DNA of 15,102 nucleotides from NCBI GenBank assembly GCA_031281115.1, contig JAITFV010000108.1:1-15102 (forward strand), written 5' to 3'. The notes under the pieces were generated by a model. That model made no database searches, was not told the DNA's origin, and saw only the letters and a program-made list of their open reading frames with translations. The position numbers and the translations under genes are program-made. The stretch comes from Oscillospiraceae bacterium (GTDB taxonomy: Bacteria > Bacillota > Clostridia > Oscillospirales > Ruminococcaceae). Numbering within the stretch: position 1 is the first letter of the stretch; every line of letters starts with the position of its first letter. Of the stretch, positions 1 to 7,923 are shown one piece after another.

Positions 1-703
1 ACTTTACGAACCCTTTTTGCACAAGACTGCGCTGTTCCCACTCTTCTGCGAACGCGGAAATTACGGCTTTCAGCTTATCGCCGTTATGTGAGCAGTTGTC
101 CATGCTGACAAGCGCTAAAGATTTCGCGCCGTTCACAAATCGTTCATAAATAAGGGTTGCAATCTTGCCCATATAACTGCGCGGCATTTCTGTGCCATTC
201 TCGAAATCATAGAGAATATCGGGCGGGGTTTCCCTGTCGGAATTCAGAAGCGAATAACCTTTTTCAGTAATCGTAAAGCTGACCATTTGCAGCGAATCAG
301 CGCGGAAAATTTCTTTTAATCGTGTGAAGTCTTCATGCTTTGAGTTTGCCTTTAAAGCTTCGGCAATCGAAGCAACAGCTTTTTTATCAACACTGCCGTC
401 TGCCTTGAGTGTAACGAGTATAAAAAGGCTGTCGTGCGGCGTGAAAACCATGTCGATTAACTCGTAGTCGTAACCCTCGGCGGCGATTATGCCCTTGTCA
501 TACTCCCCGGATTCAACAAGCTCCTGACACACACGCGCCAAATAAGCACGGAAAATATTCCCCGCGCCGAAATGAAGCCATGCAGGGGCGAGCTTTGTTC
601 TCCCGATAAGTTCTGCACGATTAAACGCAGGTATTTCTATACCTGCTGTGCGCCATTTATCGGCTTTTTCTGATGAAAACAACGTTTCTTCATTAAGCTG
701 CAT
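1..703 (-). CDS. uxuB: Fructuronate reductase (mannitol dehydrogenase family), 3' end cut by window
   Basis: NAD-dependent polyol dehydrogenase of the mannitol dehydrogenase family, called D-fructuronate reductase (D-mannonate oxidoreductase) from its operon. It would interconvert fructuronate and mannonate, the step between UxaC and UxuA, in the cytoplasm. The first 234 residues are visible and open at the window edge. A Rossmann nucleotide-binding stretch, LHFGAGNIFRAYLA, lies at about residues 43-56. A TEKGYS motif (146-151) and SMDNCSHNG (200-208) are typical of this family. The catalytic Lys/Asn/His region lies beyond the window. The start ATG (701-703) has GAGGAG six bases upstream. It sits 33 bases after the uxuA stop in the same direction, so it is probably cotranscribed. 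Family assignment is firm. The exact substrate is inferred from neighbours; mannitol or altronate oxidoreductase would be the alternatives. Confidence 0.88.
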   Translation of the reverse strand, partial: MQLNEETLFSSEKADKWRTAGIEIPAFNRAELIGRTKLAPAWLHFGAGNIFRAYLARVCQELVESGEYDKGIIAAEGYDYELIDMVFTPHDSLFILVTLKADGSVDKKAVASIAEALKANSKHEDFTRLKEIFRADSLQMVSFTITEKGYSLLNSDRETPPDILYDFENGTEMPRSYMGKIATLIYERFVNGAKSLALVSMDNCSHNGDKLKAVISAFAEEWEQRSLVQKGFVK

Positions 704-736
704 ACTGTGCTCCTCACAGGCGCGCAATGCGCGACC

Positions 737-1801
737 CTACTGTTGTTTCTTAATTGCCTCTAAAAGCCCGTTCAGATAGCAAATTCCCATCGCCCTGTCG
801 TATAGCCCGTAACCCGGCATAGACTTCTCGCCCCAAACCATTCTGCCGTGGTCGGGACGGAGCGGCCCGTCGAAGCCGATGTCAGCAAACGCTTTCATAA
901 TCTCGTACATATCAAGCGAGCCGTCCTCTGATAAATGCGCGGATTCGTCGAATTTTCTGTAGCCGAGATACTTTACATTGCGAACATGTGCGAAATGGAT
1001 TTTGCCTTTCAGTGAACGGATAATCGCGGGAATGTCATTATCGGGATTAGAGCCGAGAGAGCCTGTACACAGCGTAATCCCGTTGCATGGCGAGTTTACA
1101 AGGTTTACGATTGCCTGCAAGTCTTCCCGGTTCTTTACAATCCGCGGCAAACCGAAAACACTCCACGCGGGGTCGTCAGGGTGAATCGCCATCTTTATAT
1201 TATATTCCTCGCAGACGGGCATTATAGCTTTTAAAAAATATCCCAAATTTTCCCGCAGTTTTGTTTCGTCTACACCTTCATAAATCCCGAACAGCTCTTT
1301 ATTGCGCGCCATGCGCTCAGGCTCCCAACCCGGCAGAAGAAAGTCGCCGCGCTTGTTTTCAAGCGATTCTAACATCTGCGCAAAGTCCATGCTTTCGACA
1401 ATATCGCCGTCATAAGAAAGTACAGTTGAACCGTCGGGGCGCGGCTTCGCGAGGTCGGAGCGTGTCCAGTCGAAAACAGGCATGAAATTGTAGCAGACTA
1501 AGTTTATACCCTCTTCGCCAAGGACTTTAAGGGTTTTGATGTAATTCTCTATGTACATAGCGCGGTCAGGCGTACCTGCTTTGATTGCGTCGTGGATATT
1601 CACGCTTTCAATGCCCGAGATTTCAAGCCCTGCGCGTTCTGCCCGTTCTTTCACTGCGCGAACCGCACCGGCTTCCCAAACTTCGCCGGGCAGCGTATTA
1701 TAGAGGGTGGTAATTACGCCGACACAAGCGGGAATTTGCCGGATTTGCTCGGGGGTAACGGTGTCGAATTTTTCACCGAACCAGCGGAAGGTAAATTTCA
1801 T
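737..1801 (-). CDS. uxuA: D-mannonate dehydratase
   Basis: Dehydrates D-mannonate to 2-keto-3-deoxy-D-gluconate in the cytoplasm, the last uronate-specific step before KDG kinase and aldolase (not in this window). It has 354 residues, the short form usual in Firmicutes (E. coli is near 394). The N-terminus MKFTFRWFGEKFDTVT is characteristic. Conserved TIM-barrel motifs include HPDDP (207-211), TLCTGSLGSNPDNDI (243-257), HFAHVRNVK (269-277) and RPDHGRMVWGE (315-325). By family analogy His207, Cys245, His272 and Asp317 are likely metal ligands. The start ATG overlaps the uxaC stop as ATGA, and AAGGAG lies eight bases upstream inside uxaC, so translation is probably coupled. Confidence 0.96.
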   Translation of the reverse strand: MKFTFRWFGEKFDTVTPEQIRQIPACVGVITTLYNTLPGEVWEAGAVRAVKERAERAGLEISGIESVNIHDAIKAGTPDRAMYIENYIKTLKVLGEEGINLVCYNFMPVFDWTRSDLAKPRPDGSTVLSYDGDIVESMDFAQMLESLENKRGDFLLPGWEPERMARNKELFGIYEGVDETKLRENLGYFLKAIMPVCEEYNIKMAIHPDDPAWSVFGLPRIVKNREDLQAIVNLVNSPCNGITLCTGSLGSNPDNDIPAIIRSLKGKIHFAHVRNVKYLGYRKFDESAHLSEDGSLDMYEIMKAFADIGFDGPLRPDHGRMVWGEKSMPGYGLYDRAMGICYLNGLLEAIKKQQ

Positions 1802-3186
1802 ATAAAATACTCCTTCGCGTTATAATAACAAATATTCTTAACGATTTCCTCAAGCTTGTCAAAATCTGCGGGATACTCGCCGTTTTCCACCCAGCTGCCG
1901 ATTAAATTACAAAGAATCCTGCGGAAATATTCATGTCTTGTGTAAGACAGAAAACTCCGCGAGTCGGTCAGCATACCCGCAAAAGTGCCGAGTATGCCGT
2001 TGTTCGCGAGCGCGCGCAATTGCGCTTCCATGCCGTCTTTATGGTCGTTGAACCACCAGGCTGCACCGGGCTGCACCTTTCCTTTTTCTTCATGACCGCT
2101 GAAAGAGCCGGCGATTGCCGCGATTAAATCGTTGTCCTTCGGGTTGAGGTTGAAAAGGATTGTGCGGGGGAGAGAAGCCGTAACTTCAAGGCGGTCTAAG
2201 AAACGCAGCAGAGCCGTCGAATAATCGCTGCCCGCTATACAGTCATAGCCGCAATCTGTGCCGAGGAGCGCGGTCATGGTGGTGTTTACGCCGCGTGCGG
2301 TTCCCATATGCAGCTGCATGGTCCAGCCGAGCTCATTGTATTTTTTCACGAGGTCTACCTGCATTTCCGTCTTGAAGCCGCAGATTTCCTCATATGTCAG
2401 CGCTTCTTCGTCTAAAGCTTTGCGGATTATTATATCAAGGATTTTATCGTCTTCGCTGTGATAAACAGGCGGGTCGAGCGCGTGGTCAGCTATGGTGCAG
2501 CCGTGAGCCGCGAAGAAGTCGGCGCGGCAGAAAACAGCTTCTTTCAAGCTTTCATAATCGCTGATTTCAACGCCTGTCAGCTCAGACAGCGTGTTTATAT
2601 AACCCGTCCAGCCCGGATTTTCGATTGAGAGTAAATCGGTCGGGCGGAAAGTCGGCTTCACTGCAGTTTTCAAGCCGCTGTTTTTGACAAGCTCGTGAAA
2701 CTCAAGCGAGTCTGCGGGGTTGTCGGATGTGCAGAGCATTTCGACATTGAACATTTTAAACACATCGCTGACTTTAAGCCCCTTTTCAAGAACCTTACTG
2801 CAATGTTTCCAAACTTTGGCGGCAGTTTTCGACGAGAGAGGAATGTCGCAGCCGAAGACGCGCCGGAGCTCGAGGTGAGTCCAGTGGTAAAGCGGGTTGC
2901 CTATGCAGTTTTCGATTACACCCGCCCACTTCCCGAATTTTTCAAAGTCGTCTGCGCCGCCCGTTATGTATTCTTCCTCTACGCCGTAGGCGCGCATCAC
3001 CCGCCACTTGTAATGGTCGGCGGCGAGCCAAAGCTCGGTAAGGCTTTCAAATTGCTTATCCTCGGCGATTTCACGCGGGTCAAGGTGACAATGCCAATCA
3101 ATGATTGGCAAGTCTTTTACCGCGCTGTAAAGCTGTTCTGCCGTTTTTGTCTGTAATAAGAAACTGTCGTCCATAAATTTTTTCAT
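1798..3186 (-). CDS. uxaC: Glucuronate isomerase (uronate isomerase)
   Basis: Isomerises D-glucuronate to D-fructuronate (and D-galacturonate to D-tagaturonate), the entry step of hexuronate catabolism. It has 462 residues, close to the usual 465-470. The amidohydrolase-type metal motif DWHCHLDPREI is at residues 30-40, and HMGTARGVNTTM with a later GSDYSTALL segment also fits the family. A GGGGGA ribosome site lies six bases before ATG 3186. A second in-frame Met at residue 5 is possible but has no better site. It is first in the uxaC-uxuA-uxuB operon; since no tagaturonate or altronate genes are visible, glucuronate is the likelier substrate. Its promoter is in the short divergent region shared with dpaA. 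Confidence 0.96.
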   Translation of the reverse strand: MKKFMDDSFLLQTKTAEQLYSAVKDLPIIDWHCHLDPREIAEDKQFESLTELWLAADHYKWRVMRAYGVEEEYITGGADDFEKFGKWAGVIENCIGNPLYHWTHLELRRVFGCDIPLSSKTAAKVWKHCSKVLEKGLKVSDVFKMFNVEMLCTSDNPADSLEFHELVKNSGLKTAVKPTFRPTDLLSIENPGWTGYINTLSELTGVEISDYESLKEAVFCRADFFAAHGCTIADHALDPPVYHSEDDKILDIIIRKALDEEALTYEEICGFKTEMQVDLVKKYNELGWTMQLHMGTARGVNTTMTALLGTDCGYDCIAGSDYSTALLRFLDRLEVTASLPRTILFNLNPKDNDLIAAIAGSFSGHEEKGKVQPGAAWWFNDHKDGMEAQLRALANNGILGTFAGMLTDSRSFLSYTRHEYFRRILCNLIGSWVENGEYPADFDKLEEIVKNICYYNAKEYFI

Positions 3187-3217
3187 TGATTTTCCCCCGC
3201 GTTATATTATTTATTTT

Positions 3218-3246
3218 ATTTTACCATGACTCAGCAAAAAACGCAA
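3218..3246 (-). promoter_or_regulatory. Vegetative (sigma-A-type) promoter of uxaC operon
   Basis: On the minus strand, TTGCGT (3241-3246) and TAAAAT (3218-3223) are separated by 17 bases, and TGG directly before TAAAAT makes an extended -10. Initiation near 3211 would give a leader of about 25 bases. The -35 lies inside one of two perfect 13-bp direct repeats. Motif match only; no experimental support. Confidence 0.65.
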
Positions 3247-3261
3247 GGGCAAAAAACGCAA
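3234..3261. repeat. Two perfect 13-bp direct repeats in divergent regulatory region
   Basis: GCAAAAAACGCAA occurs at 3234-3246 and again at 3249-3261, separated by GG, giving a 15-bp period. One copy covers the -35 of the uxaC promoter and the other lies just upstream of it, which is a plausible place for a regulator to bind. The arrangement would suit a repressor or activator of the uronate operon, but no regulator gene is in the window and no known operator is matched exactly. Because the sequence is A-rich, a slippage origin is also possible. Confidence 0.6.
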
Positions 3262-3266
3262 TACGG

Positions 3267-3275
3267 CATAAAATA
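3267..3275 (+). promoter_or_regulatory. Sigma-K-like -10 element of dpaAB
   Basis: CATAAAATA fits the sporulation mother-cell sigma-K -10 pattern CATAnnnTA. Initiation would fall near 3282, just ahead of the AAAGGAA ribosome site of dpaA. The B. subtilis spoVF operon is known to be sigma-K dependent, which makes the match sensible. No convincing -35 was seen at the expected 15-17 base spacing, so this is tentative. Confidence 0.4.
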
Positions 3276-3304
3276 AATTAAAACAAAAGAAAGGAACTTT
3301 TTCA

Positions 3305-4165
3305 ATGAATAACTTTCTGTTCCTCGGCGGTGATATGCGCTCTGTTTATGCCGCGAAGCGGCTAAGCGAGCACTATGACTGCTTTCTCTACGGCTTCACC
3401 GGCGAACTTCAAGCTGTCCCTGCGGATATTCCTGTTCTGCGCGAAATAACAAAATTTAAAAGTCTTGTGCTTCCTCTCCCCTCAAGCAGAGACGGGATTC
3501 ATATAAACGCACCTTTTCATAAGGAACAGATTCCTATCAGTATAATCCCGCAAGCTGTCGAGGCGAGCGGTATTGTTTATTGCGGGAAAGTTTTTATTGA
3601 AATAAAAAAAATCTGCGAGCAAAATAATTTGGAGCTCGTAGATTATTTTGAGAGAGAAGAACTTATAATTAAAAATGCTGTTCCGACTTCTGAGGGCTGC
3701 ATTGAAATAATCATGCGCGAGCAGGGTTCGACGATTTTCGGCTCACAAGTACTTTTAACGGGCTTCGGAAGAGTCTCGAAGGTAGTTGCAAAACATTTAA
3801 CTGCACTCGGCGCGGAAGTGACCGTTACGGCGCGGAAGTATTCCGACCTTGCATGGGCTGAAATCGAAGGGTGCAGAACTGTGCATTTATCGAAGCTTGA
3901 CGATATGCTCGGAAAGTTCGACATTGTTGTAAACTCTGTTCCTGCGCCGCTTTTCAGCTTGGAACGAGTTAAAAAGCTTAAAGCCGGCTGCCTGCTTGTT
4001 GACCTCGCCTCGAAGTGTTGCGTTGAAGACATTGAAGCGGCGGAAAAGGAGGGCGTGAACGTAATTCACGCGCTTTCGTTGCCGGGAAAAGTTGCGCCGC
4101 AGACGGCAGGGTATATCGTCGCAGATACGATTATGAACATACTGGAGGAAAGTGCAAATGCTTGA
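3305..4165 (+). CDS. dpaA: Dipicolinate synthase subunit A
   Basis: With DpaB it oxidises a dihydrodipicolinate-pathway intermediate to dipicolinic acid, the calcium-chelating molecule that fills the spore core; it acts in the mother cell late in sporulation. It has 286 residues, close to the family length. An N-terminal region (1-100) is followed by a Rossmann dinucleotide fold with TGFGRVSKVVAKHL at 152-165 and LGAEVTVTAR at 168-177. The C-terminal SLPGKVAPQTAGYIVADT (258-275) is a family hallmark. AAAGGAA lies eight bases before ATG 3305. It overlaps dpaB by 8 bp. Presence of the pair indicates a spore former that uses the SpoVF route rather than relying only on the EtfA route known in some clostridia. 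Confidence 0.95.
   Translation: MNNFLFLGGDMRSVYAAKRLSEHYDCFLYGFTGELQAVPADIPVLREITKFKSLVLPLPSSRDGIHINAPFHKEQIPISIIPQAVEASGIVYCGKVFIEIKKICEQNNLELVDYFEREELIIKNAVPTSEGCIEIIMREQGSTIFGSQVLLTGFGRVSKVVAKHLTALGAEVTVTARKYSDLAWAEIEGCRTVHLSKLDDMLGKFDIVVNSVPAPLFSLERVKKLKAGCLLVDLASKCCVEDIEAAEKEGVNVIHALSLPGKVAPQTAGYIVADTIMNILEESANA
4144..4148 (+). promoter_or_regulatory. Ribosome binding site that sets the dpaB start
   Basis: GGAGG inside the end of dpaA lies nine bases before ATG 4158 but only three before the in-frame GTG at 4152. The spacing favours ATG 4158 as the true start. Confidence 0.75.
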
Positions 4166-4739
4166 TTTTAACGGGGTAACAATAGGGTTTGCCGTTACCG
4201 GCTCGTTTTGTACGTTCGGCGACGCATTTGAGCAGGCGCGGAATTTAACGAGATTCGGCGCAAAGCTGATTCCGATTATGTCGGAGAATGCGTTTAATAT
4301 AAACACGCGCTTCGGCGGAGCTGCGGCGAGAAAGCAGGAGCTTGAGGAGATTTGCGGCGCGGGGATTATAACAACGATTGCAGACGCGGAGCCGTTCGGT
4401 CCGAAGAAGATGGCGGATGTGCTGCTGGTTTGCCCGTGTACAGGGAATACGATGGCGAAATTGGCGAATTCGATTACCGACACCCCCGTCACAATGGCTG
4501 TCAAGTCACACATCCGCAACAACCGCCCTGCCGTCCTTTGTGTTGCCACTAACGATGCGCTCGCGGGAAATGCGAAGAACATAGGTATGCTTATGAACCT
4601 GCGGAATTATTACTTCGTGCCGCTGCGGCAGGACGACAGCGAGAAGAAGCCGGCTTCGGTTATTTCCGATTTTACGAAGGTTCCCGAAACAGTTAAATAC
4701 GCGCTGAAAGGGAAGCAAATCCAGCCGGTGATTTTTTAA
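4158..4739 (+). CDS. dpaB: Dipicolinate synthase subunit B (flavoprotein fold)
   Basis: Second subunit of dipicolinate synthase, a member of the flavoprotein/phosphopantothenoylcysteine decarboxylase-like fold family. It is 193 residues long from ATG 4158; an upstream GTG at 4152 would add two residues but has poor ribosome-site spacing. Visible family motifs are IGFAVTGSFCTF near the N-terminus, ADVLLVCPCTGNTMAKLAN in the middle, and NDALAGNAKNIGMLMNLRNY followed by FVPLRQDD towards the end. It overlaps dpaA by 8 bp and shares its transcript, so the subunits are probably made in a coupled way. Downstream it converges with the histidine kinase gene across two hairpins. Confidence 0.95.
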   Translation: MLDFNGVTIGFAVTGSFCTFGDAFEQARNLTRFGAKLIPIMSENAFNINTRFGGAAARKQELEEICGAGIITTIADAEPFGPKKMADVLLVCPCTGNTMAKLANSITDTPVTMAVKSHIRNNRPAVLCVATNDALAGNAKNIGMLMNLRNYYFVPLRQDDSEKKPASVISDFTKVPETVKYALKGKQIQPVIF

Positions 4740-4752
4740 GAAATGGATAACA

Positions 4753-4783
4753 GGGTTTCGTGCTGTCGCAGCAGCGGAAACCC
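4753..4783. terminator. Hairpin 1 between convergent dpaB and histidine kinase genes
   Basis: GGGTTTC (4753-4759) pairs with GAAACCC (4777-4783). Inside, TGCTG pairs with CAGCA around a TCG loop, leaving a small internal loop. It starts 14 bases after the dpaB stop. There is no long U-tract on either strand, so a terminator role is inferred from position and stem strength. Confidence 0.55.
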
Positions 4784-4822
4784 GTTTAAATTGAAACTGT
4801 GGAACTGTTTTCAATTTAAACG
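4783..4822. terminator. Hairpin 2, bidirectional terminator candidate
   Basis: GTTTAAATTGAAA (4784-4796) is perfectly complementary to TTTCAATTTAAAC (4809-4821) around a 12-base loop, extended by a C-G pair at 4783/4822. It lies ten bases past the kinase stop on the minus strand and directly abuts hairpin 1. The symmetrical AT-rich arms give T-containing tails in both directions, which suits termination of both converging operons, but there is no classic U-tract. Confidence 0.6.
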
Positions 4823-4831
4823 ATTATAGTA

Positions 4832-6502
4832 TTAAATCGTAAACAAACAAGACACAGACGTACCCTCTCCTTCTGTACTCACCAGTTCAACTCTGCCCCC
4901 GTGATGCTCTGCAATGTGTTTTACGATGGATAAGCCGAGCCCCGTGCCGCCTGTTTTCTTACAGCGCGATTTGTCAATTCTGTAGAACCGTTCAAATATG
5001 CGGTTGTGATGTTCCCGGGGAATTCCTATGCCGGTATCTTCCACTATTATCTTATAAAATCCGTATCCGCGCAAAAGGCTGACGGTTACGGTTCCGCCGT
5101 CCTTGTTGTATTTGACGCCGTTATCAATCAGATTGACAAGCAGTTCATCAAGCATAAGGCGGTTCGCCGATACATCGAAACGGCTGCCCGAAAGATTTAT
5201 CTTAACGCCCTTGCTGTTTGCCGGAAAAGCGTTTATTACGCTTTCCGCCAGTGCGTATAATTCAAAAATTTCTTTTTCTTTGTCGGCTTTTGCTTCATCG
5301 AACTCCGATAGTTTTATAATATCATTTATTATATTTATGAGCCGCTTCGCCTGCTTGGATATTTTGGCTCCGAAGCCGCTTACATCCTCGGCTTTAACCA
5401 TATTATTCTCAAGCAGTTCGCTCAAACCCGAAATGCTGGTAAGCGGTGTTTTAAGTTCGTGAGATACATTTGCGCTGAATTCACGGCGCTGCTTCTCGGA
5501 TTCATATTTTTCCGTAACATCGAAAAAAAGTATAATAAGCCCGTCCACCTTGCCGCAGCTTTTTACAGGGCTGAAAAAAATTTCCGCCGCACGTCTGCCG
5601 GTGATTGTTGTAAGACTGCACCGCTCACCCGAAAAAGCTTTTTTTACGCACTCGGTAAAATCCACAGCCCTCACAGCCTCAAGAATACTTTTCCCCGTGT
5701 AGTCAATGCCGCCTCCGATAAATTCCGAGACGCTTTTATTTGCCATCAGAATCATTTGGTTTCTGTCGAGCAGCAGAACCCCTTCCCGCATATTGGTCAT
5801 GATTGCTTCGATTGTGCCGGCTTTTTCTTCAAGTGCAGTGATTTGCGCGTTTATTTCACGCTTTTGCCGGTCTATTTTTTTCATGTACGGGACCAGTTCA
5901 TCGTATGCGGCAATATTTTCACCGGTGAAGTCAATCCAATTAAGCGGCGCTAATATGTTTTTCGCAAGACGGCGGGCGAGCATGGCGGCAAGAATAAGAA
6001 TAAGAACGGCTACGGCGGCGATTCCGGGCATAACCGCATCGAACACCGTGTTTATTTTACCTGTGTTCTTCGACACACGCAAAACGTTGCCGTTGTCAAG
6101 GAGAACAGCATAATAATATGTTTCTTCCCTGAGCGTTTCAGAAAAGCGCGTGATTTCGCCGCTTCCCGATTCTGTTGCTTGAATGAACTCTTCTCTGCCG
6201 GCGTGATTTTCCATCAGAGAAGCGTCAGCTTTATTGTCAAGCAATACAGTGCCGTCGGGCGCGATTATTGTTATACGCGCAGTTTCCGCCCTGTGATTAT
6301 AATAATCAACATAATCCGAACCGTCTGCACTGCTGTTAAGTAAGTCTGCGGCAAGCACAGCACGGTCTCTAATCGCGGCGATTTCCTGCCTTTTGCCGAC
6401 ATTGTGCGCTAATAAACTGACTGATACCGATGTAAGCAGAACGCAAAGCAGAATCAATCCGAGAAAGTTAAAAAATATCCGATTTTTCATATTTATGACC
6501 AT
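4832..6502 (-). CDS. phoR: PhoR-type sensor histidine kinase
   Basis: Membrane sensor kinase, probably the phosphate-limitation sensor partnered with the regulator just upstream. There are 556 residues from ATG 6502. A membrane helix spans about 8-32, an extracytoplasmic region about 33-155, and a second helix about 157-178. A HAMP-like or linker coiled segment follows, then a PAS domain (about 226-332). The H-box is SANVSHELKTPLTS with phospho-accepting His348. The ATPase domain has the N-box NLIDNGVKYN (457-466), DTGIGIP (489-495), FERFYRID (503-510) and GGTGLGLSIVKHI (518-530). The start is uncertain: AGGGA directly abuts ATG 6502 but is 12 bases from ATG 6490 (Met5, MKNRIFF), which may be the real start. 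It lies nine bases after the regulator stop and is last in the pst operon. Confidence 0.9.
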   Translation of the reverse strand: MVINMKNRIFFNFLGLILLCVLLTSVSVSLLAHNVGKRQEIAAIRDRAVLAADLLNSSADGSDYVDYYNHRAETARITIIAPDGTVLLDNKADASLMENHAGREEFIQATESGSGEITRFSETLREETYYYAVLLDNGNVLRVSKNTGKINTVFDAVMPGIAAVAVLILILAAMLARRLAKNILAPLNWIDFTGENIAAYDELVPYMKKIDRQKREINAQITALEEKAGTIEAIMTNMREGVLLLDRNQMILMANKSVSEFIGGGIDYTGKSILEAVRAVDFTECVKKAFSGERCSLTTITGRRAAEIFFSPVKSCGKVDGLIILFFDVTEKYESEKQRREFSANVSHELKTPLTSISGLSELLENNMVKAEDVSGFGAKISKQAKRLINIINDIIKLSEFDEAKADKEKEIFELYALAESVINAFPANSKGVKINLSGSRFDVSANRLMLDELLVNLIDNGVKYNKDGGTVTVSLLRGYGFYKIIVEDTGIGIPREHHNRIFERFYRIDKSRCKKTGGTGLGLSIVKHIAEHHGGRVELVSTEGEGTSVSCLFTI

Positions 6503-6511
6503 TCCCTAAAA

Positions 6512-7189
6512 TTACTCTCCCATTTTATACCCGACATTGCGGATTGTTCTGATATACCCGCCCGCCTCGCCGAGCTTCCGCCTGAGGGAACGGATATGCA
6601 TATCCAATGTACGGCTCTCGCCCTCATAATCATAGCCCCAGACAGTTTTCATTATTTTTTCGCGGTTCAGGGCATTTTCCGCATTTTCCGCAAGATACCT
6701 GAGCAGCTCAAATTCCTTAAAAGTCAAACCTGTTATTTTTTTACTGTTTACATAAACTTCACGCTTAGCATTATTAAGCACTATATTCGCGTATACTATT
6801 TCTTTGATTAGCGGATTCTCCGGCACTGTCCGTCGCAGCACCGCATTAACGCGCGAAATCATTTCCATCACGCCGAAAGGTTTGGGAATATAATCATCCG
6901 CGCCCATATCGAGCGCCCTGACCTTGTCAACTTCGTTGTCTTTTGCCGTCAGCATAATCACGGGCAGCGCCTTCGTTCTCGGCGCGGAACGCAGCTTCTT
7001 TAAAATTGATATTCCGTCCTCGCCCGGAAGCATTATATCCAACAGAACAAGATTGGGGAGCGATTTTTCTGTTGCGCTGAAAAATTCCGCGCCGCTTTCA
7101 AAACCCTCCGCTTCAAACCTTGCGGATTTAAGCGCGTATAAAACAACCTCGCGTATACCCGGGTCATCCTCAACGATATAAATAGTCAT
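6512..7189 (-). CDS. phoP: PhoP/PhoB-type response regulator (OmpR family)
   Basis: DNA-binding response regulator of 225 residues. The receiver domain (about 1-118) has the acidic pocket E7/D8/D9, the phospho-acceptor Asp51 in LVLLDIMLPGEDG, the switch Thr81 and Lys103 in PKPFG. The C-terminal winged helix (about 128-225) ends with RTLDMHIRSLRRKLGE and IRTIRNVGYKMG, the OmpR/PhoB recognition-helix and wing signature. AGGAG lies ten bases before the ATG. Its place between phoU and the kinase makes it the phosphate-response regulator, and the likely binding target is the set of TTTTACA half-sites upstream of pstS, giving positive autoregulation. The family is certain; the phosphate role is inferred from the operon. 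Confidence 0.93.
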   Translation of the reverse strand: MTIYIVEDDPGIREVVLYALKSARFEAEGFESGAEFFSATEKSLPNLVLLDIMLPGEDGISILKKLRSAPRTKALPVIMLTAKDNEVDKVRALDMGADDYIPKPFGVMEMISRVNAVLRRTVPENPLIKEIVYANIVLNNAKREVYVNSKKITGLTFKEFELLRYLAENAENALNREKIMKTVWGYDYEGESRTLDMHIRSLRRKLGEAGGYIRTIRNVGYKMGE

Positions 7190-7218
7190 GCAGAATTTAC
7201 TCCTGTTTTTTAGCTTTG

Positions 7219-7875
7219 TTAAAAATGAAGTTTGGTATTATGCTCTCCGGTTATCATAAATATAACCCACTCGGCTATGTTTGAGGCGTGGTCGCCGATT
7301 CTCTCGAGATACTTTGCTATCATAAGTAAGTCGAGCGCCTGTTCGCCGTTTTCAGGGTTTTCAAGTATCAAGGCAATGAGGTCGCCTCTGATTGTTGTGA
7401 ACAGCTTATCAACTGTATCATCATGCTCCAATACGCTTTTTGCCAGCTCTAAATCTCTGTTTACAAAAGAATCTATGCTCTCCTTGAGCATCTTTTTTGC
7501 GGCCTCCGCCATCTCCGCTATATCCTCGGGCTGCTTGATAAACTTCTGACCGACGAGGTGCGTGGTTATTTCGGCGATGTCTACAGCTTGGTCTGCGATT
7601 CTCTCCATGTCCGTAACCATTTTAAGCGCCGCGGAAATTATACGCAAATCGCGCGCGACGGGCTGCTGCCGCAAAAGCAAATCATAACAAAGCGCTTCAA
7701 TTTGCTTTTCTTTTTTGTCGCTTTCCCGCTCATCAGCTTTAACTGTAGCCGCAAGCTCAATATTCTGTGAAAGCAAAGCCCCTGCTGCCGCCGAAATTGC
7801 GTGTTCAATAAGAGCGCCCATCTCTATGAGGTTGTTATTAAGTTCTTTTAATTGTCCGTCAAAATTATTCCGCAT
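7219..7875 (-). CDS. phoU: Phosphate uptake regulator PhoU
   Basis: Cytoplasmic PhoU that links the Pst transporter to the PhoR-type kinase and limits phosphate uptake and Pho signalling when phosphate is plentiful. It has 218 residues and two three-helix-bundle repeats. Each carries the metal-binding signature: MERIADQAVDIAE (residues 90-102) and LERIGDHASNIAE (190-202). AGGGA/GGAGG-like sequence lies somewhat far (about 13 bases) upstream of the ATG. The gene is 48 bases after pstB and 29 bases before the response regulator, all in one direction. Confidence 0.96.
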   Translation of the reverse strand: MRNNFDGQLKELNNNLIEMGALIEHAISAAAGALLSQNIELAATVKADERESDKKEKQIEALCYDLLLRQQPVARDLRIISAALKMVTDMERIADQAVDIAEITTHLVGQKFIKQPEDIAEMAEAAKKMLKESIDSFVNRDLELAKSVLEHDDTVDKLFTTIRGDLIALILENPENGEQALDLLMIAKYLERIGDHASNIAEWVIFMITGEHNTKLHF

Positions 7876-7923
7876 ATTTTACCATGTCCCTCCCGCACCA
7901 ACGCAAAATGAAAAATTTCATCC

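Noticed and set aside
1816..1824. CGCGTTATA shared upstream of both uxuA (1816-1824) and uxaC (3198-3206)
   Set aside because: The uxuA copy is inside uxaC coding sequence, and nine bases is short enough for coincidence.
2695..3156. Long plus-strand open frame (153 codons) opposite uxaC
   Set aside because: It lies wholly opposite a firmly assigned gene, has no recognisable product, and is explained by codon bias of the minus-strand gene.
3887..4582. 231-codon minus-strand open frame opposite dpaA/dpaB
   Set aside because: It spans the junction of two well-supported plus-strand genes, and its translation resembles no protein I recognise.
4823..4828. TATAAT on the minus strand just after the kinase stop
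   Set aside because: No minus-strand gene follows and there is no -35; it is part of AT-rich intergenic DNA.
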